Of a DNA stretch of 64,000 nt, positions 53,152 to 62,126 are shown piece after piece. The notes below the pieces were generated by a model. The model was not told the DNA's origin and made no database searches. It saw only the letters and a program-made list of their open reading frames with translations. Positions within the stretch are counted from its first letter, which is position 1. Each line of letters opens with the position of its first letter. The position numbers and the translations under genes are program-made. This DNA comes from Olivibacter domesticus (GTDB taxonomy: Bacteria; Bacteroidota; Bacteroidia; Sphingobacteriales; Sphingobacteriaceae), in the NCBI RefSeq assembly GCF_900109575.1, contig NZ_FOAF01000001.1, forward strand, positions 1,397,662-1,461,661, given 5' to 3'.

Positions 53152-54129
53152 TTATACCTCATTTGACACCCGTGCAAACTTGTTCCTATACTCAATTGGA
53201 GTAAGTCCTGTAATCTTTTTAAAGATATCTCTAAATGCTTTCGTATCTGTATAACCTACATCAAACATTGTTTCAGTTACATTCTTTCTGGATGCCTCAA
53301 AGAACTTTTTGGCGGCTTCTATTCTTACTCTTTGTATATACTCTATAGGTGTATTGTTGGTAGCCTCTTTAAATTTTCTTTCAAAAGTCCTACGGCCTGT
53401 ATTAATCAACTTTGCTAGCGTTTCTATTGATATTTTATTACAATAGTGTTTTTCAATGTAATCTTGGACTTTTTGAATATCATCGTCACCATGATTCCTT
53501 TGGCCTTTGAATATAGCAAATTGAGATTGATTATCTCTTCCAATGTCTAATGCAAAATATTTTGAAATCATTATAGCTGTTTCCCTGTCAGCAAATTTTT
53601 CAACCAGGTATAATATTAAATTCCATAAACTGCTTGCCCCGCCGCTGCTATAAATATTGTCATGTTCTGTAATGATCGCTCCATCTTCTACTTCCACATC
53701 GGGGTATCGCTCTTTAAATTCGTTGATATAAGCCCAATGTGTAGAGCATTTTTTTCCATTGAGTAAGCCTGTTTCAGCCAAAAGAAAAGCACCGATACAC
53801 AAACTGGCAAGACTAGCACCTTTCTCGTATAGCCTTTTAAAATAGGGTATCGCTTCTGCGTTGGCCTGAACTCCTTTATCGGTATCACCAAATGTAGGTG
53901 GTATAATAAGTAAGTCCGTTTCACGCACATCTTTGAGCAACCTATTGGTCTTTATAGTGTATTCGCCATTGTTGGCAGGCACGTATTCTTTTAAGCCCAC
54001 ATATTCAACCTTGAAAATAGGCTTTTTACCAAATGTTGTTAAAAACTCATTAGCGGTATGAAAGGTTCTGAATGGCGGGGTAATGGCTTCAATTACTCCA
54101 TACTCAGGTACAAAGACAGAAATCTGCAT
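53152..54129 (-). CDS. GlxA-type transcriptional regulator (DJ-1/PfpI plus AraC)
   Basis: A 325-residue regulator joining an N-terminal DJ-1/PfpI-like domain (LLIIPPTFGDTDKG, then SLCIGAFLLAETGLLNGKKC with the elbow-type Cys) to an AraC helix-turn-helix (ISIETLAKLINTGRRTFERK and TMFDVGYTDTKAFRDIFKK). Such GlxA-like proteins respond to small metabolites. It is divergent from the SRPBCC-DoxX-VOC operon and probably controls it. Confidence 0.92.
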   Translation of the reverse strand: MQISVFVPEYGVIEAITPPFRTFHTANEFLTTFGKKPIFKVEYVGLKEYVPANNGEYTIKTNRLLKDVRETDLLIIPPTFGDTDKGVQANAEAIPYFKRLYEKGASLASLCIGAFLLAETGLLNGKKCSTHWAYINEFKERYPDVEVEDGAIITEHDNIYSSGGASSLWNLILYLVEKFADRETAIMISKYFALDIGRDNQSQFAIFKGQRNHGDDDIQKVQDYIEKHYCNKISIETLAKLINTGRRTFERKFKEATNNTPIEYIQRVRIEAAKKFFEASRKNVTETMFDVGYTDTKAFRDIFKKITGLTPIEYRNKFARVSNEV

Positions 54130-54273
54130 ATCAATGGTTAGTATTAGCTCGCAAGTTAAAAAATAGTTTTGTCATAATTCACCCTTAAAATTGTCATTTT
54201 TACAACAGCCGCAATATTGTACCTTCTTGTAATTTTGAATTATAAATATTCATAAACAAAAAAATAAAAGACA

Positions 54274-54693
54274 ATGGCACAAGTAACAAGAATTACAGTA
54301 GAAACAGCAGCAAATGCACCCGTAGAAAAAGTTTGGAAGGCTTGGAATACTCCAAGCGACATTATGCAATGGAACACCCCTGACCCAAGCTGGCATTGCC
54401 CGAGTAGTGAAAACGACTTAAAGACAGGTGGTAAGTTCAAGAATAGAATGGAAGCTAAAGATGGTAGCTTCGGTTTTGACTTTGAAGGTATTTACGATAA
54501 GGTGGAATTGCATAAAGAAATCACTTACACAATGAGTGACGGAAGAAAGGCTACCACGCTGTTTACAGAGCAAAATGGTAAAACCAATATAGAAACCACA
54601 TTTGATGCTGAAACAGAAAATGAGCCAGAATTTCAGAAACAAGGATGGCAGGCTATCTTGGACAACTTTGTGAAATATGTTGAATCAAAATGA
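54274..54693 (+). CDS. SRPBCC (AHSA1-like) protein
   Basis: A 139-residue protein with the family opening TVETAANAPVEKVWKAWNTP, the DIMQWNTPDPSWHCPSSEND block, and the terminal helix KQGWQAILDNFVKYVES. Proteins of this kind are frequently encoded next to DoxX and glyoxalase-like genes, as here. It starts a three-gene operon. Ligand unknown. Confidence 0.9.
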   Translation: MAQVTRITVETAANAPVEKVWKAWNTPSDIMQWNTPDPSWHCPSSENDLKTGGKFKNRMEAKDGSFGFDFEGIYDKVELHKEITYTMSDGRKATTLFTEQNGKTNIETTFDAETENEPEFQKQGWQAILDNFVKYVESK

Positions 54694-54718
54694 TTTATAA
54701 ACTATTAACATTAATCAG

Positions 54719-55096
54719 GTGAAAAGGAATAAAATAATCTTTTGGGTGGCTACTACCATCATTATACTTTGGGAAGGCTTAATGCCGCTTAGTACCCTAT
54801 TGTTTGCACCACAATATGTGAATGCAGGCACAAAACCCTTAGGCTATCCTGATTACTTTGCCTATACACTCATCATCTGCAAAGTACTCGGCGTATTAGC
54901 GATCTCTTATCCAAAGGCACCAGCTAAGCTAAAGGAATGGGCATATGCAGGGCTTGCATTTAATTTAATCTTTGCATTCATCAGTCACTCATATGTAGAT
55001 AAGAACATCGGATTTATGCTGATGCCGATTGTGGTGCTGGGTATTCTTGCAGTTTCTTACATCTATAACAATAAAATTCGGTCTAAAAGCTTGTAG
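54719..55096 (+). CDS. DoxX-like membrane protein
   Basis: A 125-residue protein with four hydrophobic spans, GTG start 25 bases after the SRPBCC stop. The second span region (YPDYFAYTLIICKVLGVLAI) and the final IGFMLMPIVVLGILAVSYI fit the DoxX-like family. The function of these proteins is unclear, though DoxX relatives act in thiol or sulfur redox processes. Confidence 0.85.
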   Translation: MKRNKIIFWVATTIIILWEGLMPLSTLLFAPQYVNAGTKPLGYPDYFAYTLIICKVLGVLAISYPKAPAKLKEWAYAGLAFNLIFAFISHSYVDKNIGFMLMPIVVLGILAVSYIYNNKIRSKSL

Positions 55097-55130
55097 AACC
55101 TAAAATTCATGACGTCTAATTTAATCTACT

Positions 55131-55532
55131 ATGATTGACCATACGAAAGGTAAATTAGTGAGTGCCGTTTTTATCACATTTTCTGGTAACTGCAGGAAGG
55201 CACTCACATTTTACCAAACCTACTTTGGTGGCACCTTGCAATTTGAAACTTTTGAAAAAGAATTACAAGGTTATACGGAAATGCCCGTTGTCAGTGGGTC
55301 GCTTATTTCCGACAACATCATTATTCACGGTTCAGACTTATTGCACAACGAAGGAAGAACGCTTGGAAATTATATGTCTATTTTTCTGCATTGTAAAAAT
55401 ATTTATGATAGAAAAGAGCTTATTGAAAAGCTGGCATCTAATACAAAAGATCGTTTTATCAAGCATGATGATGAGCAAAAATTAGTTGAAGTGACAGATG
55501 CTTTTGATGTGAGGTGGGTATTGGGTATTTAG
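55131..55532 (+). CDS. VOC-family (PhnB-like glyoxalase) protein
   Basis: A 133-residue single-domain protein of the vicinal oxygen chelate superfamily: VFITFSGNCRKALTFYQTYFG opening, then a second beta-alpha unit (SIFLHCKNIYDRKELIEKL) and the ending VTDAFDVRWVLGI. The PhnB-like subgroup has no confirmed enzyme activity. It closes the SRPBCC-DoxX operon. A promoter for the next gene overlaps its last codons. Confidence 0.87.
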   Translation: MIDHTKGKLVSAVFITFSGNCRKALTFYQTYFGGTLQFETFEKELQGYTEMPVVSGSLISDNIIIHGSDLLHNEGRTLGNYMSIFLHCKNIYDRKELIEKLASNTKDRFIKHDDEQKLVEVTDAFDVRWVLGI

Positions 55533-55550
55533 GGTGAAATAATATCTTTG
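55521..55550 (+). promoter_or_regulatory. Putative promoter of the PIG-L deacetylase gene
   Basis: A TTG (55521-55523) and TATCTTTG (55543-55550) are separated by 19 bases, matching the Bacteroidota -33/-7 arrangement. It lies 71 bases before the ATG at 55621 and partly inside the end of the preceding gene. Confidence 0.6.
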
Positions 55551-55620
55551 TAAAAACAGAACGTTATGTATCCAAAATGATAGGTATTGTTCAAGCCCTT
55601 TACCAAAAATTAAACTAATT

Positions 55621-56496
55621 ATGTATAATTTTCTTTTCTTGTTCGTCTTTACTGTATTAGTGGTGCCTTTCATCCATGCGCAGGATAAGACATTACAGGT
55701 TATTATGATCGGCGCGCATCCCGACGATTGCGACATCAAGTGTGGTGGAATAGCCGCTTTGTATGCAGAAATGGGTCACCATGTAAAATTTATTGCTGTG
55801 ACAAACGGTGATGCTGGCCATCAAAAACAAAAAGGAAATGTATTGGTAAAGCGCCGAGCTGCCGAGGCCCAGAAGGCCGCCAAGATACTCGGGATCACCT
55901 ACGAAATATTGGATCATCATGATGGAGAATTAATGCCTACCCTGGATATACGCTTAGAGTTAATCCGGAAAATCAGGGAGTGGAATGCAGATATAGTTTT
56001 TACACATCGCCCCAATGATTATCATCCCGACCACCGTTATACAGGAATCTTGGTGCAGGACGCAGCTTTTCTGGTTGGCGTGCCTAGTATTGCCGCAGAT
56101 ACACCGCCCCTTAAGAAAAACCCTGTGTTTATGTATGCAGAGGACCGGTTTAAGAAACCCAATCCTTTCAGTGCTGATGTAAGCGTGGATATTACCAAGG
56201 TGATCGATAAAAAAATAAACGCGTTAAATGCGCATCAATCCCAGTTTTATGAATGGCTGCCCTGGATCAACGGTAACGAAGAAGAAGTCCCAGAAGGCGA
56301 ACAGGAAAGAAAAAAGTGGATATTAAAAAGCAGATGGCCTTCTATACCCCAAGAGATAAGGGCTAATTTGGAAAAATGGTATGGAGAATCACGGGCAAAG
56401 GAGATTGAACAAGCAGAAGCTTTCGAAATTTGCGAATACGGGACTCAACCTACTGAAGAAGAAATCAGGCGACTTTTTCCTATGCTTGGTAAATAA
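55621..56496 (+). CDS. Exported PIG-L/LmbE-family deacetylase
   Basis: A 291-residue zinc-dependent N-deacetylase-like protein. It has a signal-like start (ends HAQ, residue 20), then the zinc site IGAHPDDCDIKCGGIA (His-Asp-Asp) and the third ligand in RPNDYHPDHRYTG. Family members deacetylate GlcNAc-type groups in glycolipids or small molecules. Here the enzyme is exported, suggesting action on an extracellular acetamido sugar or conjugate. It is transcribed alone from its own promoter and converges on the monooxygenase gene. Confidence 0.9.
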   Translation: MYNFLFLFVFTVLVVPFIHAQDKTLQVIMIGAHPDDCDIKCGGIAALYAEMGHHVKFIAVTNGDAGHQKQKGNVLVKRRAAEAQKAAKILGITYEILDHHDGELMPTLDIRLELIRKIREWNADIVFTHRPNDYHPDHRYTGILVQDAAFLVGVPSIAADTPPLKKNPVFMYAEDRFKKPNPFSADVSVDITKVIDKKINALNAHQSQFYEWLPWINGNEEEVPEGEQERKKWILKSRWPSIPQEIRANLEKWYGESRAKEIEQAEAFEICEYGTQPTEEEIRRLFPMLGK

Positions 56497-56520
56497 TAAT
56501 AATAACAAAAGGTATCTATC

Positions 56521-57606
56521 CTACTCATCAAGGGTTTTCAACAATTCCCTAGCTGCCGCACCTCCAGCACGATTGGCACCAATAGTAGAAGCCGAAGGGC
56601 CGTAGCCTACCAAATGAATTCTCGGTTCTTTGGCAACCATTGTCGCTAACCTTCCAGTCATGCGGATTCCGCCATTTTCTTCCTTAGGCAATACCGGGTC
56701 CAAGTGTGCTAAGGCACTTCTGAAGCCTGTATTCCATAGAATAACATCCGCTCTTTCTGTTCGACCGTCTTCCCATTTTACACCATCTTTAGTGATCTCG
56801 CTAAACATAGGTAAACGTTTAAGCACACCGCGCCGATCCATTTCCTTGATTGCCGGCGTCACTGGCAGTCCGGTTACGGAAACGACCGACAAGGGCGGTA
56901 ATCCCTGTCTCACCCGCGCCTCTACTAGGGCAACCGCATGATGCCCGGCCATATCATCAAAAGGCCCCACCTTGAAGTCAGGCGGACGACGGGTAACCCA
57001 GGTGGTGGTGGTTACCTTCGAAATCTGATCAAGCAATTGAATGGCTGAAATGCCTGCTCCCACAACGATGACATGTTTGCCTTGAAAATAATCAGCGGTT
57101 TTAAAATCTTTTGTGTGCAACTGTTCACCTTGAAAAAGCGCTGCACCTGGATATTCGGGGATGTACGGACTCTCCCACGTGCCGGTTGCATTGATGATAC
57201 CCAAAGCAGAAAATAAGACTTCCTGTGTTGTGTCTATATAAAAACGGTTTTCACGCAGAAAGACTTTTTCAACTTTGAGAGGCCGGTATACCTGAAGGCT
57301 GAATTTCTTTTCGTATAGATCATAATAATGCGGAACGGAGACATTGGCACGCACGGCAGTTTCGTCGGTCACGAGCGTTTCTTCAAAGGACATCCCTGGC
57401 AAATCATGAATTTTGTTGACCGTACTCAGTGTTAGCGAAGGCCAGCGGAATTGCCACGCACCACCTGGAAGAGGTGCTTCGTCGAGGATAATAAAATCCC
57501 GACCGATTTCCATTCCTGCTTTTTTTAAATGGTAGGCAGCGGAAAGCCCTGCCTGCCCCGCGCCGATAACCGCTATCTTTGTTTTATACCGTAAGTTTTT
57601 TGCCAT
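56521..57606 (-). CDS. FAD-dependent monooxygenase-like (CzcO/FMO type)
   Basis: This flavoprotein of about 361 residues has two dinucleotide motifs: IAVIGAGQAGLSAAYHL for FAD and VIVVGAGISAIQLLDQ for NADPH. A NATGTWESPYIPEYPGA strand fits the FMO/Baeyer-Villiger group. It may oxidise a ketone, amine or thiol; a named substrate cannot be given. An upstream ATG at 57615 would leave a 4-base gap after the LLM oxidoreductase. The two are surely co-transcribed, which fits a shared oxidative pathway. Confidence 0.87.
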   Translation of the reverse strand: MAKNLRYKTKIAVIGAGQAGLSAAYHLKKAGMEIGRDFIILDEAPLPGGAWQFRWPSLTLSTVNKIHDLPGMSFEETLVTDETAVRANVSVPHYYDLYEKKFSLQVYRPLKVEKVFLRENRFYIDTTQEVLFSALGIINATGTWESPYIPEYPGAALFQGEQLHTKDFKTADYFQGKHVIVVGAGISAIQLLDQISKVTTTTWVTRRPPDFKVGPFDDMAGHHAVALVEARVRQGLPPLSVVSVTGLPVTPAIKEMDRRGVLKRLPMFSEITKDGVKWEDGRTERADVILWNTGFRSALAHLDPVLPKEENGGIRMTGRLATMVAKEPRIHLVGYGPSASTIGANRAGGAAARELLKTLDE

Positions 57607-57619
57607 CGCAAACATGTGC

Positions 57620-58642
57620 CTAACGCCATCCTAATGCTGGTGCTACATGCTCCAATATCGAAGATAACAGATGTACATTGTAATCTACACCCAAGGTATT
57701 AGGTATCGTTAAAAGGAGCGTATCTGCTTCTTGGATGGCTTCATCCTGCCCCAATTCCTTGATGAGTTGATCTGGTTCGGCTGCATAACTCCGTCCGAAA
57801 ATAGCGCGTTTGTCCTTTTCAATCATACCGATTTTATCGTCCCGATCGGCTTCCTGTCCAAAGTAGTACCGATCTTGATCGTTTACCAAGGCAAAAATTG
57901 ATCGACTCACCGAAACCCTTGCCTCACGCTGGTGTCCCGCTTTTTCCCATGCTTCTTTGTACAACCTGATCTGCTCAGCTTGCTGGACATGAAAAGGCTT
58001 GCCGCTTTCGTCGTATTTCAAGGTAGAGCTCTGCAGGCACATCCCGTTCTCGGCAGCCCAGACGGCCGTAGCATTGGAGGCAGCCCCCCACCAGATGCGC
58101 TCTCGTAAACCTACTGCGTGCGGTTCCAGGCGTAACAGGCCAGGCGGATTTGGAAACATCGGGTATGGGTTAGGCTGAGCAAATCCGACACCTTTTAACT
58201 TGTCCAAAAATTCCAAAGCTTTACGACGTCCCATGTCTGCGTCAGTCTCCCCCTCCGCCAATTCATAACCAAAATAGCGCCAGCCATCGATCACTTGTTC
58301 CGGGGAACCTCTGCTGATCCCTAATTGCAATCGACCGCCTGAAATCAAGTCGGCAGCTCCTGCGTCTTCCACCATATACAGTGGATTTTCGTATCGCATA
58401 TCAATCACACCGGTGCCGATTTCTATGTTGTTTGTCTTGGCACCAATGGCCGATAGCAACGGAAACGGCGATGCCAACTGAGCCGCAAAATGATGTACAC
58501 GAAAATAGGCACCATCTAGACCGATTTCTTCGGCAGCAATAGCCAAATCAATGGACTGGAGCAAAGTGTCGCTTGCGGTGCGAGCGTTATAGGCTGGATG
58601 ATTGGACCAATGTCCAAATGATAGAAATCCTATTTTTTTCAT
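57620..58642 (-). CDS. LLM-class flavin-dependent oxidoreductase
   Basis: A 340-residue luciferase-like monooxygenase (TIM barrel, FMN/F420 type). Recognisable segments are LGISRGSPEQVIDGWRYFGY in the middle and AIAAEEIGLDGAYFRVHHFA near the start. It would use reduced flavin supplied by a reductase. It precedes the FMO-like gene by a few bases; together they suggest sequential oxidation of a small organic compound. Substrate unknown. Confidence 0.9.
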   Translation of the reverse strand: MKKIGFLSFGHWSNHPAYNARTASDTLLQSIDLAIAAEEIGLDGAYFRVHHFAAQLASPFPLLSAIGAKTNNIEIGTGVIDMRYENPLYMVEDAGAADLISGGRLQLGISRGSPEQVIDGWRYFGYELAEGETDADMGRRKALEFLDKLKGVGFAQPNPYPMFPNPPGLLRLEPHAVGLRERIWWGAASNATAVWAAENGMCLQSSTLKYDESGKPFHVQQAEQIRLYKEAWEKAGHQREARVSVSRSIFALVNDQDRYYFGQEADRDDKIGMIEKDKRAIFGRSYAAEPDQLIKELGQDEAIQEADTLLLTIPNTLGVDYNVHLLSSILEHVAPALGWR

Positions 58643-58917
58643 AAATCCGTTACGTGGTCACTGTAAAAAATTCTTCAATTATTATTTCACCAGAGGTAAA
58701 ATAAGAAGATCGCCAAATATACTTAAATACCAAGAATGGATTGTAGAGCTTGAGTCGTAAACTACGTTTTTTTACCGTATTTTTATATCTGTATATCGTT
58801 TTTTAAGTTTAATTCCATTTGAATATTGCATCGCGTGTATGGTGTTAATTTATTTTCCAATAATTTGCTGTGCTCTGTCCTCTATTCAGCTAGTTTGCTT
58901 ATTATAAGGTTACTAAA

Positions 58918-59997
58918 CTAAATGTAGTTTTCTACTTCTTTGATTAAATTTAAGAGGATATCTTTCGTTGATTTTTCGCTGAAAGAATTAAGAGATTGCC
59001 CGGCCCATATACTTACAAACTCAGCATTCTTTTTCAATTTGGCGGCTTTTCGAAGTTCTGTTGTAAGCTTATTCTGATAAGGATATGGCAGTATATATTC
59101 CGTATTGTCAAGAGCCTTGGTAAAAACGTTCTGGATTCCTCTGGCATATTTTCCAGAAAAACTTTTAGTCAACGATATATCACTTTCTTTTGCGATTCTC
59201 AATCGCTCTTTTTCAAAGTCCATTAATGCACTTTCGGCTGATGCCACTAATAAGCTCCCTACTTGAAATCCCTGCGCTCCCAACATTCTAGCAGCCAGCA
59301 AAGTCTTGGCATCATAAATACCCCCTGCATAAATCAAGGGAGTTTTAACATTATCGTACACCTGAGAAAGTAATGAAAAACCACCAATCTTCGGCAGTTC
59401 TACATCCGTAAATGTACCTCGATGCCCTCCAGCTTCAATTCCCTGTACGCATATGATGTCGATACCGAGTTGTTCTAATATGCTTGCTTCTTCAACCGAA
59501 GTGGAAGTACCGATCAAAATTGTGCCGCTGTCTTTGAATCTCCTTATACTTTCTTCATCCGGGATCCCAAAAGTAAAGCTGACAATCCTGCATTTTTCAG
59601 CGATCAAGGCATCGACCTGCTCGTGGTAATCCGTAACTTTAATCTGATCGAAATCTGGAAGCACTACCTGAAGGCCATGCTGCTTCGCCAATTCTTCAAT
59701 AAATTTTTTGGCATTGTTGAATTTGACCTTTAATCCATCTGATGGCTCAGGTAACTTATTGAGAAAGATGTTGGCTGCAAAAGTTTTTTTTACAATCTGC
59801 TTAGTGGCCCTTATAAGCTCGACACACTTGTCGGCAGGCAAATCGCCAAGCGGCAGAGATCCTAATGCATTAGCATCCGTTGCTGCGGCTACCATTTGAG
59901 GTGTTGACACGGCAAACATAGGTGCTTGAACGATAGGGTACCTAATATTTAATATGTGCGTGATGTCATTTTCCCATTCTATAGTTTCGATATTCAT
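58918..59997 (-). CDS. Nitronate monooxygenase family protein
   Basis: A 359-residue FMN-dependent TIM-barrel enzyme: NIRYPIVQAPMFAVSTPQMV, SLPLGDLPADKC, and the catalytic-region CVQGIEAGGHRGTF, followed by the FMN-binding PLIYAGGIYDAKTLLAARMLGAQGFQVG block. It oxidises alkyl nitronates or, in related proteins, reduces enones or quinones. I take the ATG at 59997 as start; the longer frame begins with a TTG at 60027. It stands alone between A/T-rich gaps. Confidence 0.88.
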   Translation of the reverse strand: MNIETIEWENDITHILNIRYPIVQAPMFAVSTPQMVAAATDANALGSLPLGDLPADKCVELIRATKQIVKKTFAANIFLNKLPEPSDGLKVKFNNAKKFIEELAKQHGLQVVLPDFDQIKVTDYHEQVDALIAEKCRIVSFTFGIPDEESIRRFKDSGTILIGTSTSVEEASILEQLGIDIICVQGIEAGGHRGTFTDVELPKIGGFSLLSQVYDNVKTPLIYAGGIYDAKTLLAARMLGAQGFQVGSLLVASAESALMDFEKERLRIAKESDISLTKSFSGKYARGIQNVFTKALDNTEYILPYPYQNKLTTELRKAAKLKKNAEFVSIWAGQSLNSFSEKSTKDILLNLIKEVENYI

Positions 59998-60254
59998 GGA
60001 GTTCTGCTTTGATTGTTTATCGTTCAAAATTATGACTAATTTTAAAGCAATGAAAGCAATAAATAATGGTAGATAGTTCTCATTATCTTTGATTAATAAA
60101 ACATCTTAACGACGAGACATGTGTCTTAGTGAGCGGGTGCTAACGCTAATTGAATTTATTATCTGTGTACGATAGCGAACACCAGTGTTCGATTGTGAAC
60201 AATGCATTCGAAGCGGCCTCGTTAGATTTACGGGGAAATATATTTATTCTTAAC

Positions 60255-61322
60255 CTACTTTAGTTTTTGAAAAATTTCTAGCATTGTTTCATTGTCGAGG
60301 CTATTCATATCGACTAACTTCAGTGATTTTACCATTTTCAGTGTACTGGTTTTATAATGTTGAAAATGGGGTGTTCGTAAATGAGCCTGATACGCTTCTT
60401 TATTGGCATACATTTCTACAATCCTAATCTGTGTCGGGTTCTCCCGCTGATACATAGGGAATATAGCAATTACGCCCGGTTCAATTTTGACGGATGCAGC
60501 TGCCTCTTCCTTAAGAATATGATTGTATTCAGATAAACGTTCAGGCAGTATTTCAATTTCTGAAATGCGTATCATCATACCGGGTTCAATAATGGGCGAA
60601 AGTGGTTTTGCAATTAGCTTTCTTATTGAATTGGCTTGGGTTTTATTGATCTTTTTTTCTATGAGTTCTGCAAGCTGTTCCAATTGGTTTTCAGTGATGC
60701 CCGTGTTCTTTCCAATATTGATGTGGGATTGCAACTGCGATTCTAGTCCCGGTATTGCTGCCAACGCAGAAATAGTAACCAATTCTCTTTGCTGATAAGT
60801 CAGTACATCGCTATTGAAGATATCGGCAAACAAATGCTCTTTCAGAAAAGCATCCATTCGGGGAGCAAACTCACCAAAACCAGGAGCAGGTTTGGACTGC
60901 GGTGTTTTGGTGAGCGTTTCCAAAACTTTTCTACCTTGTTCATATTTGTCTGTCGAATTATTTTCTACGACAATCTCTTTTCCTTCCTTGTCTGAGATTC
61001 CGTTTGCTTTTCTTTCGTCTAAAACCGTTTTAAAAGTATTAATGGCATTGAGACTTCTCGGAAAACCACAATAAGCATAAAGCTGAACCAACACCTCCTT
61101 GATCTCATTAACTGTAATACCCGCATCTAAGCCACTGTTCAATTGCGCCTTTAATTGCTCCAGATTACCTGACGCTGTCAACGCTGATATACTCACAAGG
61201 TTTTTCTGTTGAGCTGTTAATATACTACTATCGGATTTACTTTGGGCGAACATTATACTGATATTTAGCATTGCGAGTAAAAGCCAACTCCATTTTAAGA
61301 TCGATGATTTACCCATTTGCAT
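60255..61322 (-). CDS. Exported fusion of two carboxymuconolactone-decarboxylase-like domains and an ABM domain
   Basis: A 355-residue protein from the ATG at 61322. A signal peptide (WSWLLLAMLNISIMFAQ) leads to two AhpD/CMD-like helical domains: KNLVSISALTASGNLEQLKA with VQLYAYCGFPRSLNAI, then RELVTISALAAIPGLESQLQ. The C-terminal antibiotic-biosynthesis-monooxygenase-type domain has IRISEIEILPERLSEYNHIL and IRIVEMYANKEAYQAHLRT. The first CMD domain keeps the single Cys typical of the decarboxylase group rather than the CxxC of peroxidase AhpD. The domain joining is unusual. It follows the cupin lipoprotein gene by 22 bases and both act outside the cytoplasm. Confidence 0.85.
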   Translation of the reverse strand: MQMGKSSILKWSWLLLAMLNISIMFAQSKSDSSILTAQQKNLVSISALTASGNLEQLKAQLNSGLDAGITVNEIKEVLVQLYAYCGFPRSLNAINTFKTVLDERKANGISDKEGKEIVVENNSTDKYEQGRKVLETLTKTPQSKPAPGFGEFAPRMDAFLKEHLFADIFNSDVLTYQQRELVTISALAAIPGLESQLQSHINIGKNTGITENQLEQLAELIEKKINKTQANSIRKLIAKPLSPIIEPGMMIRISEIEILPERLSEYNHILKEEAAASVKIEPGVIAIFPMYQRENPTQIRIVEMYANKEAYQAHLRTPHFQHYKTSTLKMVKSLKLVDMNSLDNETMLEIFQKLK

Positions 61323-61344
61323 TTTAGCTTTAAATCTCACGTTG

Positions 61345-61851
61345 TTATTTGTTTGCCTGCGAAAATTCTTGTTCAGTGACCGGATCAAGCCATGTTACAT
61401 TTTCTTCTCCTTGATAATTGGTTATTGCGATATGTATCATTTTGCTTTGAGCAGTAGCGCCATGCCAGTGCTTCACCTTTTCAGGGATAGTGACTACATC
61501 CCCTTTTTTGATTTCTTGAGCAGCTTTACCCTTTTCCTGGTAAATACCCTCGCCCTCAGTTACAATTAAAACCTGACCTTTGGGATGTGTATGCCAGTTA
61601 GTTCTGGCCCCGGGTTCAAAGGTTACACTGCCCACCGCAAAATCATTGTTTTTATCCCTTGATACTAGTGGTTGTAAAAATGCATCACCAACGAACCACT
61701 TGTTAGACAACTTTTCCCCTTTAGGAAAAAGCAATGTGTTATCTAAAGCTACCATATCTTTATGCGTTTTATTTTTATTACATCCTATTGAGAAGAGTGC
61801 AATTCCTACCATTACTACAACAAATGATACCGCTTTCAAGTTTGTTTTCAT
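61345..61851 (-). CDS. Cupin-domain lipoprotein
   Basis: A 168-residue exported cupin. The N-terminal segment is a lipoprotein signal (lipobox, Cys24). The cupin motif 1 is ARTNWHTHPKGQVLIVTEG and motif 2 is VVTIPEKVKHWHGATA, giving the His/His/His metal set. Related cupins are often annotated as 'quercetin 2,3-dioxygenase-like' or carboxymuconolactone-associated. It leads the operon with the CMD-ABM fusion, so both may process the same periplasmic organic acid or peroxide. Confidence 0.9.
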   Translation of the reverse strand: MKTNLKAVSFVVVMVGIALFSIGCNKNKTHKDMVALDNTLLFPKGEKLSNKWFVGDAFLQPLVSRDKNNDFAVGSVTFEPGARTNWHTHPKGQVLIVTEGEGIYQEKGKAAQEIKKGDVVTIPEKVKHWHGATAQSKMIHIAITNYQGEENVTWLDPVTEQEFSQANK

Positions 61852-62126
61852 TTTTCCCTTCTTGTGTATTTACTGATCTAATTCAAATGTTACGGTAATA
61901 ATGCAAAGTTCGTCGATTCCAATTTCAACTACCTTATACAGAATACGGGATTTTTTACCACTTTTACTGGTGTTGGTTTACAAAACCCAGATGCACATAT
62001 TAAAACACCAATAATCTATACCAACGAAACGCGCGGATTAATAAACACTTTAAAAGATCATAAATTGACTACCTGGTGATGTACAAGTAGATGCTTCTAC
62101 ATAGGATGGAAACCTATCAAAGGAGA

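Noticed and set aside
61882-62079. 65-codon open frame between the cupin and TIM-barrel genes
   Set aside because: It has no usable start codon and no recognisable domain; the length is possible by chance in AT-rich DNA.
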